Shown: positions 1 to 5,879, counted from the stretch's first letter. The stretch: 9,091 bases of DNA from Syntrophobacterales bacterium (GCA_030601545.1 JAUVTM010000065.1:1-9091); one strand, 5' to 3'. Program-made: numbers and translations. The notes: generated from the sequence alone by a model not told the origin.

Positions 1-20
1 CGTGCAGAGAGGACGAGAGA

Positions 21-54
21 AACATCGGGGGCGTCAGCGGTCGCCCCTGGTGTT
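21..54 (-). terminator. Hairpin, probable transcription terminator
   Basis: Arms 21-33 and 42-54 pair over 13 positions, with two G-T wobbles, around an 8-base loop. The GC core is GGGGCG (28-33) with CGCCCC (42-47). On the minus strand the hairpin is followed by a moderately T-rich stretch rather than a clean U-tract. It lies 20 bases beyond the stop of the ferredoxin-like tail at 74-100. The same stem length, loop length and distance are seen for the terminator after the intact ferredoxin gene (5174-5209). Its role as a terminator is inferred; it could also end ccm transcripts that read through from the right. Confidence 0.5.
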
Positions 55-73
55 CGGAAGTCAGACATACCGG

Positions 74-100
74 TTAAAACGTGATCTGCATGGCGTCTCC
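74..100 (-). pseudogene. 3' remnant of a NIL-ferredoxin-like gene
   Basis: Read on the minus strand this stretch encodes Gly-Asp-Ala-Met-Gln-Ile-Thr-Phe followed by TAA. The intact ferredoxin gene ends Glu-Ala-Met-Gln-Ile-Ser-Phe then TAG, and the two DNA stretches share 12 identical bases (GATCTGCATGGC on the plus strand). Ferredoxins commonly run Cys-Pro-Gly-Asp-Ala at this point, so the fragment would start just after the last cluster's CysPro. The next upstream codon in frame is TAA (101-103), inside a palindromic repeat, and no further ferredoxin sequence was recognised to the right. The simplest reading is a truncated paralogue. Because it is only eight codons, chance similarity is possible, although the matching hairpin downstream argues against it. 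A five-codon ORF starting at the ATG (91-89) behind a GGAG is an alternative but trivial reading. Confidence 0.4.
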
Positions 101-145
101 TTAATCCCCTCTCCCCTGGGGGAGAGGGTTAGGGTGAGGGGGGGA
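101..145. repeat. GC-rich palindromic intergenic repeat A
   Basis: CCCTCTCCCC (107-116) is a perfect inverted match to GGGGAGAGGG (119-128). A purine-rich tail follows (GTTAGGGTGAGGG, about 128-140). Elements of this general form (CCCTCTCCC...GGGAGAGGGTTAGGGTGAGGG) recur in many bacterial genomes as dispersed intergenic palindromes. It is preceded by CCTTAATCC (99-107), a 9-mer that also precedes repeat B. It directly abuts the broken ferredoxin tail. Confidence 0.6.
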
Positions 146-160
146 AGGTAAATGGGGATT

Positions 161-206
161 CACCCCCACCTTAATCCTCCCCCTTGAGGGGGAGGAGATA
201 TTTTTT
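161..206. repeat. GC-rich palindromic intergenic repeat B
   Basis: TCCTCCCCC (175-183) is a perfect inverted match to GGGGGAGGA (188-196), with loop TTGA. It is preceded by CACCCCCA and the 9-mer CCTTAATCC (169-177) shared with repeat A. A run of six T (201-206) follows four bases after the stem, so on the plus strand it would resemble an intrinsic terminator. No plus-strand gene is visible upstream in the window, so a terminator role is only possible. It most resembles a dispersed non-coding palindrome. Confidence 0.55.
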
Positions 207-335
207 GAAAGATCTTAGAAGCTCCAACCTTTGGTCAGAGAGCTTCACTTATTGAGTTGGGTAGAAAATCCTCATCGTAGGTTAAACGCCTGGTAAGAAT
301 CCGCACAAGCCATGAGGCAGGGAGAGGATGGTAGG
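207..335. other. Non-coding stretch downstream of ccmF
   Basis: No convincing gene was found between the ccmF stop and the palindromic repeats. In particular there is no ccmG- or ccmH-like coding sequence on the minus strand. A hairpin with 7-bp arms GAAGCTC (218-224) and GAGCTTC (240-246) lies here, with a possible inner CAA/TTG pairing. It lacks a good U-tract in the ccm direction, so it is at best a weak terminator of the ccm operon. Confidence 0.4.
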
Positions 336-2576
336 TCATTGGGGCCAGCGTCGAGCGACACCGATGCTGGCGCCCAAAAGGATCAGGAAGACGCCGAGCC
401 ACAGCACCGTCATGCCGGGTTTTATGCTGACCTCTGCAATGAAGGCAGGAGGAGTCTTTTCAACAGCTTTATCCTGGCCGGATGCAGGGCCCTGATAATC
501 AAGGACGATGCTTCCGGCGCTTGCTTGTATCTGAGTGAGGGTGACGTAGGCCTCAACCGGTCCGGGCAGTCTAGCCGGGCTTGCGGACCAGTCTTCTTGC
601 CCCTTGGTGATAATGGCTTTAACGGTTACGGGGTTTCCGCTCTTGTAGGAAACCAACAGATCCGCCCCTACGCTTACATCCTGGCCTTCCTTTTGGCCCA
701 TCATGCCTGATACGTCAAAGCCAACAAATGTTATCTCGTAGTCTTGCATCTTAATTTTCTCTTGCTTTTTGAGCTCCAACTGTTTTCCGGCAGAAGGATT
801 TTCCTCTTCGCCGGGCTTGAAATCCACAGGGGATATGTAAAGATCAGAAACGAGTCCCCGCCGAATGTGGGGACGGCTGAAACGCATGCCCTGGCCGTCC
901 GGGTTGTTCTCGGAACGGATATCGGGGCGGGCAGTGAATTCAATGTTTCCCTTCTTTACATCCACAGGAAGATCCAAACGCACCCCTCTTGGCTCTGTGA
1001 CAAACTTTGGGCCACTGAATTTTAACTCATAGCCCAGGGTGGGCTCCATGGTGCCCTGTGGCAACAGCACCTTTTCAGAGCGATCATAGACAGATGAAGC
1101 TATGATACCCAAAAACATTAAACCCACCCCCAGATGGGCAATGGCTCCAGCAGACATGGTGATTTTTTTTCGGACAAGCTTTATGGCCAGTTGCAGATTC
1201 ATGCCCACAGCAGCCCCGGCAAAAATCGAAAGTAGCAGCACGGCCATACCCGGATAGCCGTAATAAAGGGTAATAATCCCTGACACCACTGCGCCTAGCA
1301 AAGCCCAGATCAATTTGCGGGAGAGTTTTGAAAAATCGTTTTGCCCCCAGGCCAGCAAAGGCACAAAGCTCAACAGCAGCACAATGAGAAGCGCCAGCGG
1401 TAAATTCGTATCCACGTAGAATTCAGTGGAGACCTTGGAGGTTTTTTCAAGCACTCTGGTTATAAGAGGCGCAGATGTCCCCACGCCAATTATTACAGCA
1501 GAGAGGCAAAGGATGATCATGGCGCCAATTAAGCCAAATTCCCTGGAAAAGTAGCTGAAAGCAGCCCCCTTTTCAGAGACGGGGATCTCTCTGACGCGAG
1601 TTGCGAAAAACCACAAGAAGATGGCCAAAAACGCGAACATGAAAAAAACCAACCAGCCGGTGATGCCCAGATCCTGAAAAGAATGAACCGAGAAATCAGC
1701 AAGAATTCCAGAGCGGGTGAGAAAAGTACAGTAAATGACGAGGAGAAACGAAAAAGCGGCCAAGATGAAATTAGTTTTACGCAATTTGCGCCGCGACTGC
1801 TCCAAGATCATGCCGTGCATCAGGGCAGCGCCTGCCAACCAGGGCAGAAGGGATGCGTTTTCCACCGGGTCCCAACCCCAGTAGCCTCCCCAGCCCAAAA
1901 CCTTATAGGACCAGTAGCCGCCGATGATGATCCCGGCACCCAGGCTCAAAAAAGCGAAAACCGTCCAAGGCAAAGCCGGCCTTATCCAGTTGTCGTATTC
2001 CCGCCGCCAGAGGGCGGCGATCGCATAGGCAAAGGGAATGGTAAATGCTGCATAACCCAGAAATATCACGGGCGGGTGGATCACCATCCATGGGTCCTGC
2101 AAGAGCATGTTCAACCCCTGACCATCGGCAGGAGCGGCGGCGAGCATTTTGAAAGGACTCTGCTTGATCAAAAGAATCGTCAGAAACAGATTGCTCAGGT
2201 TGTAAATGAACATGACCTGGGGCTCCATCTCCCCAGATTTATGCATAAGGAAGATACCAAGCCAGGCACCGAGTAAGACCCACAGCAGGAAGCTTCCTTC
2301 CTGGCCGGCCCAGAAAGAGCTGATCAGATATTGCAAGGGGAGGTCGCGAGATGAATAGTTGACCACATAGCTGTAGATAAACTCATGTTTGAGTATGGCG
2401 AACATCAATAAGATGGAGGCAAGGGTCATAAAAGCCACAAAACCTGTAAAGCTGTAGCGAGCTACATTCCAGGCCAATGTGTCATCTTCTCTGGAATTCA
2501 AGATCCAGTAGCATCCAGACGAGATGCCGATGGCAATGAGTCCCAACCAAATTGTAATTTCACCTAGATTGCTCAT
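336..2576 (-). CDS. ccmF: Haem lyase subunit CcmF (cytochrome c maturation)
   Basis: CcmF is the integral membrane component that transfers haem from holo-CcmE to the CxxCH motif of apocytochrome c outside the cytoplasmic membrane. The 746-residue protein is polytopic. It carries the tryptophan-rich WWD haem-handling motif at about 228-247 (W229, W233, W235, D236). It also has the four histidines expected from the family: H167 (in WMVIHPP) and H298 flank the WWD site, while H254 and H481 are the likely axial ligands of the structural b haem. After the helix near 474-495 there is a large soluble segment (about 496-720) and one last helix (about 721-740). At 746 residues it is about 100 longer than E. 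coli CcmF (about 647), mostly in this segment, which has no cysteine. The start at 2576 is chosen over an in-frame ATG at 2612 because it overlaps the ccmE stop as ATGA, has a purine-rich AGGGAG just upstream, and fits the family N-terminus. It is the last gene of the operon. Confidence 0.95.
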   Translation of the reverse strand: MSNLGEITIWLGLIAIGISSGCYWILNSREDDTLAWNVARYSFTGFVAFMTLASILLMFAILKHEFIYSYVVNYSSRDLPLQYLISSFWAGQEGSFLLWVLLGAWLGIFLMHKSGEMEPQVMFIYNLSNLFLTILLIKQSPFKMLAAAPADGQGLNMLLQDPWMVIHPPVIFLGYAAFTIPFAYAIAALWRREYDNWIRPALPWTVFAFLSLGAGIIIGGYWSYKVLGWGGYWGWDPVENASLLPWLAGAALMHGMILEQSRRKLRKTNFILAAFSFLLVIYCTFLTRSGILADFSVHSFQDLGITGWLVFFMFAFLAIFLWFFATRVREIPVSEKGAAFSYFSREFGLIGAMIILCLSAVIIGVGTSAPLITRVLEKTSKVSTEFYVDTNLPLALLIVLLLSFVPLLAWGQNDFSKLSRKLIWALLGAVVSGIITLYYGYPGMAVLLLSIFAGAAVGMNLQLAIKLVRKKITMSAGAIAHLGVGLMFLGIIASSVYDRSEKVLLPQGTMEPTLGYELKFSGPKFVTEPRGVRLDLPVDVKKGNIEFTARPDIRSENNPDGQGMRFSRPHIRRGLVSDLYISPVDFKPGEEENPSAGKQLELKKQEKIKMQDYEITFVGFDVSGMMGQKEGQDVSVGADLLVSYKSGNPVTVKAIITKGQEDWSASPARLPGPVEAYVTLTQIQASAGSIVLDYQGPASGQDKAVEKTPPAFIAEVSIKPGMTVLWLGVFLILLGASIGVARRWPQ

Positions 2577-2953
2577 TCTCCCTGAACCCGTCCTTCGTAT
2601 TTCGTGGGGCATTTGACCAGCAGTTCCCTGGCCAAAAACACCTTCCTTTTCGGTTCGTATTTACCAATGGCTACCACCTTGTTGACATTGTCAAAGTTTC
2701 CAGGCCTCGGACCGTCATATTCCACCTTCATCTCGTCGCCGCCATCTTCTCGCAAAGTAAAAAGCAAGTTGTTGCTGTCCAGGTCATACCTGTCAGTGCC
2801 CGCCACCACGATGCCGGCCACCTGCACGGGCCGGTTGCTTGCCTTGGCCTCACTGACGCTCACATAACTGGTCAAGGTGGATTTAAAGGAATACATGGCC
2901 ATGGCCAAGGCCAGAATAATGACAACACCACCAATGACGTAAGACTTTTTCAT
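2573..2953 (-). CDS. ccmE: Periplasmic haem chaperone CcmE, CxxxY type
   Basis: CcmE accepts haem from CcmC, binds it covalently and delivers it to CcmF. The 126-residue protein has an N-terminal membrane anchor (about 5-22, preceded by Lys2-Lys3) and a beta-rich OB-fold domain with the family pattern VSVSEA...VQVAGIVV near 31-51. The haem-attachment motif near the C-terminus is Cys115-Pro-Thr-Lys-Tyr119, that is CxxxY, where E. coli and most others have HxxxY. Cys-type CcmE proteins are known from archaea and deltaproteobacteria, and in Desulfovibrio go with a Ccm system lacking CcmG and CcmH. The gene starts two bases after the ccmD stop and its TGA overlaps the ccmF start. Length is slightly short for the family (often 130-160) because the tail after Tyr119 is only seven residues. 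Confidence 0.95.
   Translation of the reverse strand: MKKSYVIGGVVIILALAMAMYSFKSTLTSYVSVSEAKASNRPVQVAGIVVAGTDRYDLDSNNLLFTLREDGGDEMKVEYDGPRPGNFDNVNKVVAIGKYEPKRKVFLARELLVKCPTKYEGRVQGE
2578..2583 (-). promoter_or_regulatory. Ribosome binding site of ccmF
   Basis: AGGGAG on the minus strand lies one base before the ATG at 2576. The spacing is shorter than ideal, but translational coupling through the ATGA overlap with ccmE probably compensates. No Shine-Dalgarno sequence precedes the alternative ATG at 2612. Confidence 0.45.
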
Positions 2954-2955
2954 CT

Positions 2956-3078
2956 TTATACATCCTGTGAGGTTTTTTCCAGTTTTCTGATCCTTCTATC
3001 CAAGACGAACAGATAAAAGGCTATGCCGAACCATATGATCAGATTGACACCCAAGACGAAGTTTAACCCTTCTTTCAT
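2956..3078 (-). CDS. ccmD: Small membrane protein CcmD
   Basis: CcmD is a small membrane protein that associates with CcmC and helps release holo-CcmE from the CcmABC complex. This 40-residue ORF begins at an ATG that overlaps the ccmC stop as ATGA. GAGGGAG stands about 7 bases upstream, and the ORF ends in TAA two bases before ccmE. It has one hydrophobic helix (about residues 7-26, ending YLFVL) followed at once by a basic segment (DRRIRKLEK). This is the usual CcmD layout of one transmembrane span and a charged cytoplasmic tail. Identity rests on size, topology and position between ccmC and ccmE, as CcmD sequences are poorly conserved. Confidence 0.85.
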   Translation of the reverse strand: MKEGLNFVLGVNLIIWFGIAFYLFVLDRRIRKLEKTSQDV

Positions 3079-3764
3079 CCTTTTTCTCCCTCTTGCTTTA
3101 ATTTTTCACTGATGACAAATTCAGGTTCTTGCCTACCCTCCAATCTTAATAACCTTATTTTTAACCTCAGCATCCAGACAAACAGCCCGGTGTACGCAAG
3201 TAACGAGCCCAAAAAAACCTTCAAGGTTTTCGGGTCCATTCCCGGTTTGGCGGGGTTCATGGTGTTTTCAGGATGGAGAGAGGCCGTAATCCTCGGCACC
3301 ACAAAGACCAGAAAAGGCACGGTCACAAAGGCAAGGATCGAATACACCGCAGCAAACACCCGCCTTTTTTCAGGATCAGGTACAGCGGAGCGAAGGGCAA
3401 AATAAGCACCATAAATCATCAGAAGTATGACGATGGAAGTCTGGCGGGGGTCCCAGTTCCAGAATGAGCCCCAGGTGGCTCTGGCAAATATGGAACCGGT
3501 TGCGGTGGCAAGTATGCAGAAAAGTAACCCCAGCTCTGCGGCTGATAAGGCCAAGTGATCCGTCTTGACACTTCGTCTGGCCAAATAGATGCAGCTCGCG
3601 ATCATGGAAAGCAAAAAGGAAAGCGTGGCTATCCATGCCTGGGGAACGTGAAAGAACAGGATTCGAGAAGTCTGCCCAGGAAAACCGGCGGCCGCTCCCG
3701 CGTACAAAAAAGCGGCGCTGATGATAACGGCCATCCATATGCTCAACAATACTTTGATGATCAT
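3075..3764 (-). CDS. ccmC: Haem exporter/ligase subunit CcmC
   Basis: CcmC presents haem at the outer face of the membrane and promotes its covalent attachment to CcmE. The 229-residue protein shows six predicted membrane helices (about 4-22, 44-62, 76-93, 109-127, 136-155, 182-203). The WWD motif is at about 98-107 (WGSFWNWDPR). It lies between the two conserved periplasmic histidines, H39 (in FFHVP) and H164 (in LHPENT), which ligate the haem in this family. Length is normal (E. coli about 245). The start has AAGGGG about 10 bases upstream, overlapping the ccmB stop. The gene ends overlapping the ccmD start, indicating coupled translation. Confidence 0.96.
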   Translation of the reverse strand: MIIKVLLSIWMAVIISAAFLYAGAAAGFPGQTSRILFFHVPQAWIATLSFLLSMIASCIYLARRSVKTDHLALSAAELGLLFCILATATGSIFARATWGSFWNWDPRQTSIVILLMIYGAYFALRSAVPDPEKRRVFAAVYSILAFVTVPFLVFVVPRITASLHPENTMNPAKPGMDPKTLKVFLGSLLAYTGLFVWMLRLKIRLLRLEGRQEPEFVISEKLKQEGEKG

Positions 3765-3778
3765 ATGATCAAAGCCCC

Positions 3779-4492
3779 TTACTCTTCCCAGATCAAGGGA
3801 AACAGGAATAACGACATGATAATCATGATAACTGTATAAGCAACAGCAATCCTAACTTCTGGCCAGCCTGCGGTGTTCATGCCGTCGGCGGCCCTTTCAC
3901 ACCCTTTGATGGCGGTGATCATAAGGGGCAAAAGGAGCGGAAAAGAGAGGACGGCAAACAGCGCCCCCCGGGCGCTCGCTTGAGCTATCATGGCCGCGAC
4001 GATGGTGGTGCCGGCACCCAGGCCTAGGCCGCCACTGATGATCATGGCTGCAAAAAGACCCGGAGAAGCTATCTTGTAATTCATCAAAAGAATAAACAGG
4101 GGCACGATAATTAACTGTAGGGCTCCCAAAAGGGTTAAGTTAAAAAACAGTTTACCCAAAAATACCGCCTGGGGGCGGGCAGAGAGCTTGAGTACATCCA
4201 TGGTCCCTGCTTCTTCTTCTTTGACAAAGGAGCGAGAAAGACCGGACAGGGCGGAGAAAACCAGGATGATCCACAGCAGCACCGAGCACAGAAAGGGCTT
4301 CTCCGCTTCTCCAATACGGAAAGAGCCTATGGAGAAACTCACGGCCACCAGGGTGGTCACAGCGAACATCAAGATGGAATTGACCGCATAGCGCGTCCTG
4401 AATTCGCCGCGTAGATCTCTAAGCCAGATTGCTGTGGCTTCATTCAGATAGGTTAATGGCTCGTTCTGCGTAATCCACCTCCCGCTTCTCAT
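3779..4492 (-). CDS. ccmB: ABC transporter permease CcmB
   Basis: CcmB is the membrane partner of CcmA. The complex uses ATP to release haem-loaded CcmE rather than to export haem itself. The 237-residue protein has six predicted helices (about 36-56, 66-85, 110-137, 145-170, 177-195, 212-234). A cytoplasmic stretch after the second helix, KEEEAGTMDVLKLS (91-104), is typical of CcmB-type permeases. Homologous similarity appears to begin around residue 17 (NEATAIWLRDLRGEFRTR), so the annotated N-terminus may be some 10 residues too long. The ATG used is the only standard start available in that region. It overlaps ccmA by 53 bases and has no clear Shine-Dalgarno sequence, whereas GGGAGG occurs just inside the gene (4478-4483). 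Confidence 0.93.
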   Translation of the reverse strand: MRSGRWITQNEPLTYLNEATAIWLRDLRGEFRTRYAVNSILMFAVTTLVAVSFSIGSFRIGEAEKPFLCSVLLWIILVFSALSGLSRSFVKEEEAGTMDVLKLSARPQAVFLGKLFFNLTLLGALQLIIVPLFILLMNYKIASPGLFAAMIISGGLGLGAGTTIVAAMIAQASARGALFAVLSFPLLLPLMITAIKGCERAADGMNTAGWPEVRIAVAYTVIMIIMSLFLFPLIWEE

Positions 4493-5057
4493 TGGATGCG
4501 ATCACAGTCATTCCCAACTGCCGGTGTTCCAGAATAATGTCCTCAACAATTTTCATCCCATTGCTGTCAAGGTTGCATCCAGGTTCATCCAGAAGCAGCA
4601 GTGGGGGGCTATGCAGGAGGGCCTGCACAAGTTTCAACCGCTGTTTCATGCCGGACGAATAGTTCCTGCACGTCTTATTGGCGTTTTCGGTCAACCCAAC
4701 CCGCTCCATCATGTTAAGGCAACTTTCGCGGTCATAAGCAATCCCACGCACTTTGCAAAAAAAATCCATATTCTCAAGGGCCGTCAATTCGTCATACAGA
4801 GCCAAGGCGGGGGCCACCATGCCGAGAAATTTACGCCTCGATTCTTTGGGTATGGGCTCATCTCCCATGAACATTTCAACCTTGCCCAATGATGGTCTCA
4901 CCAGCCCGGCAATGATGCGGAGCAAGGTGCTTTTACCTGAACCGTTCCACCCGGTAATGGCCAGGACCTCCCCCGGACGCAACTCAAAGGAGATGTCCTT
5001 AAATAGTAAGGTTCCAGTATAATGTTTGCAGATGTTACTGAGTTTCAGGGAATACAT
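4440..5057 (-). CDS. ccmA: ABC transporter ATP-binding protein CcmA
   Basis: CcmA is the cytoplasmic ATPase that powers the CcmAB-dependent release of holo-CcmE. The 205 residues form one nucleotide-binding domain. Walker A is GWNGSGKST (36-44), the signature is YSSGMKQR (133-140) and Walker B is LLLLDEP (153-159), followed by a D-loop NLDSNG. The position normally holding the H-loop histidine reads Ser188-Asn189-Glu190, so that histidine is replaced by asparagine. Length matches the family (about 200-210). AAGGA precedes the ATG by about 5 bases. It is the first gene of the ccm operon, and the 116 bases before it back to the upstream terminator must hold any operon promoter. No clear -35/-10 pair was recognised there. 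Confidence 0.95.
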   Translation of the reverse strand: MYSLKLSNICKHYTGTLLFKDISFELRPGEVLAITGWNGSGKSTLLRIIAGLVRPSLGKVEMFMGDEPIPKESRRKFLGMVAPALALYDELTALENMDFFCKVRGIAYDRESCLNMMERVGLTENANKTCRNYSSGMKQRLKLVQALLHSPPLLLLDEPGCNLDSNGMKIVEDIILEHRQLGMTVIASNEKREVDYAERAINLSE

Positions 5058-5173
5058 ATTCCTTCGAAGATTTTCGGTCTCTTAGAAATTTATCGCTCTT
5101 CCCAGCTAGGACAGCGAGCAACGGCGAGAGTTTAACATAATCCAGTCTTTTGTAGAAGTTTCTTCCATATTGA

Positions 5174-5209
5174 AAACACCCAGGGCGGCAGGAGTCGCCC
5201 TGGGTGTTT
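5174..5209 (-). terminator. Strong hairpin terminator after the ferredoxin gene
   Basis: A 14-bp perfect stem pairs AAACACCCAGGGCG (5174-5187) with CGCCCTGGGTGTTT (5196-5209) around an 8-base loop. It starts 20 bases beyond the ferredoxin stop. Read on the minus strand the stem ends in GTTTTC, giving a short, imperfect U-tract. It separates the ferredoxin gene from ccmA, implying that ccmA-F has its own promoter. Confidence 0.7.
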
Positions 5210-5228
5210 CGCAAATCCTGCACCTCGG

Positions 5229-5636
5229 CTAGAAGCTGATCTGCATGGCTTCGTAAGGACAAGCCGGGATACACAGTTCACAGGCGATGCATTTTTCATG
5301 GTCAAACGAGACATGCATCTCTTTTCTTTCGACTGAAAGTGCTCCAGTGGGGCAGACAGAGGAGCAAGCGGTGCATTCTATGCACTTGTCTTCACGCCAT
5401 TGGACGTCCTGGGCAAGAGGTTTGATTTCCAGTCCCAAATTTGTGGCAAATTGCAAACCTGCATCCAGGTTCTTCTTCTTGCCACTGATCTCCACCACCA
5501 GCCTACCCCATTCCCTTGGAGTAATTCTCGCCCTGAGGATGTTCACTTTCAGATTATGCTCTGTAATGAGCTGATAAGTGACGGGCTGGTCGATCAAGTG
5601 TGGTGGAAAATTGAATGTCAATCGCTTTGTTGCCAT
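5229..5636 (-). CDS. NIL domain 2[4Fe-4S] ferredoxin
   Basis: This is a 135-residue cytoplasmic iron-sulfur protein. Residues 1 to about 76 match the NIL fold, a small ligand-binding domain also found at the C-terminus of methionine ABC-transporter ATPases. Two [4Fe-4S] motifs follow: C85, C88, C91, C95-Pro and C116, C119, C122, C126-Pro. The same architecture occurs in the Methanosarcina protein MA1822. That protein works with the COG1900 family (MA1821) in homocysteine synthesis from sulfide and an aspartate-semialdehyde-derived intermediate, and related genes have been tied to the same step in Desulfovibrio. A role here in sulfur-dependent homocysteine formation is inferred, and no COG1900 gene lies in the window. 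The start at 5636 is chosen over an upstream ATG (5687) because GGAGG lies six bases before it and the NIL domain begins at once. It appears to be a single-gene unit ended by the hairpin at 5174-5209. Confidence 0.92.
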   Translation of the reverse strand: MATKRLTFNFPPHLIDQPVTYQLITEHNLKVNILRARITPREWGRLVVEISGKKKNLDAGLQFATNLGLEIKPLAQDVQWREDKCIECTACSSVCPTGALSVERKEMHVSFDHEKCIACELCIPACPYEAMQISF

Positions 5637-5642
5637 TTTTTC

Positions 5643-5647
5643 CCTCC
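5643..5647 (-). promoter_or_regulatory. Ribosome binding site of the ferredoxin gene
   Basis: GGAGG on the minus strand stands six bases (GAAAAA) before the ATG at 5636. It lies inside the longer reading frame from 5687 and fixes the start at 5636. Confidence 0.75.
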
Positions 5648-5784
5648 AATTCAATATGTTCTGATTGCATTCCCTGGTTGTAGTCAAGCTAGGCCGTCTT
5701 TTTTGCAGCCATCAACCTAAGGAGTGTTGGAGTAAGGCGAACTTATGAAATCCCAAACTCCAAACACCAGAATCTCAACTTTTT

Positions 5785-5879
5785 AGGTGTCGGGTGTCAG
5801 GTTTCAGTACTTTGTTTTTTCCCTGACACCTGAACACTGACACCTGAAACCCTTTTTCTAAACCTGAACACTGAAACCT
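5785..5879. repeat. Cluster of short direct and inverted repeats
   Basis: An 18-base unit ACCTGAACACTGACACCT (5828-5845) recurs at 5862-5879 with one mismatch. Shorter related units (CCTGACACC at 5822-5830, CACCTGAAAC at 5842-5850) sit between and before them. Upstream, GGTGTCGGGTGTCAGGTTTCAG (in 5786-5807) carries the same words in inverted orientation; for example GGTGTCAGG pairs with CCTGACACC. The cluster fills most of the divergent space between the ferredoxin gene and the 62-residue ORF. The function is unknown. Low-complexity ACCTGAAAC-type repeats are seen between genes in some deltaproteobacterial genomes, though an operator region cannot be excluded. Confidence 0.55.

Noticed and set aside
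188..206. Plus-strand intrinsic terminator at repeat B with T6
   Set aside because: The hairpin plus T-run fits a terminator, but no plus-strand gene precedes it in the window and the palindrome resembles a dispersed repeat, so it is listed as a repeat only.
312..710. Plus-strand 132-codon open frame opposite the end of ccmF
   Set aside because: It lies antisense to the conserved C-terminal part of CcmF, has no recognisable domain, and its composition is explained by the codons on the other strand.
1683..2276. Plus-strand 197-codon open frame inside ccmF
   Set aside because: It is the antisense shadow of the WWD-containing core of CcmF. The minus-strand reading is fully conserved and this one shows no domain.
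5058..5173. Promoter for the ccm operon (for example TTCTAC-17-TAAACT on the minus strand)
   Set aside because: A promoter is expected here because of the terminator upstream, but the -35 match is very poor and no candidate stands out.
5828..5879. CRISPR-like pattern of two 18-base repeats
   Set aside because: There are only two full copies, the repeat is shorter than typical CRISPR repeats, related partial copies lie within the spacing, and no cas gene is nearby.
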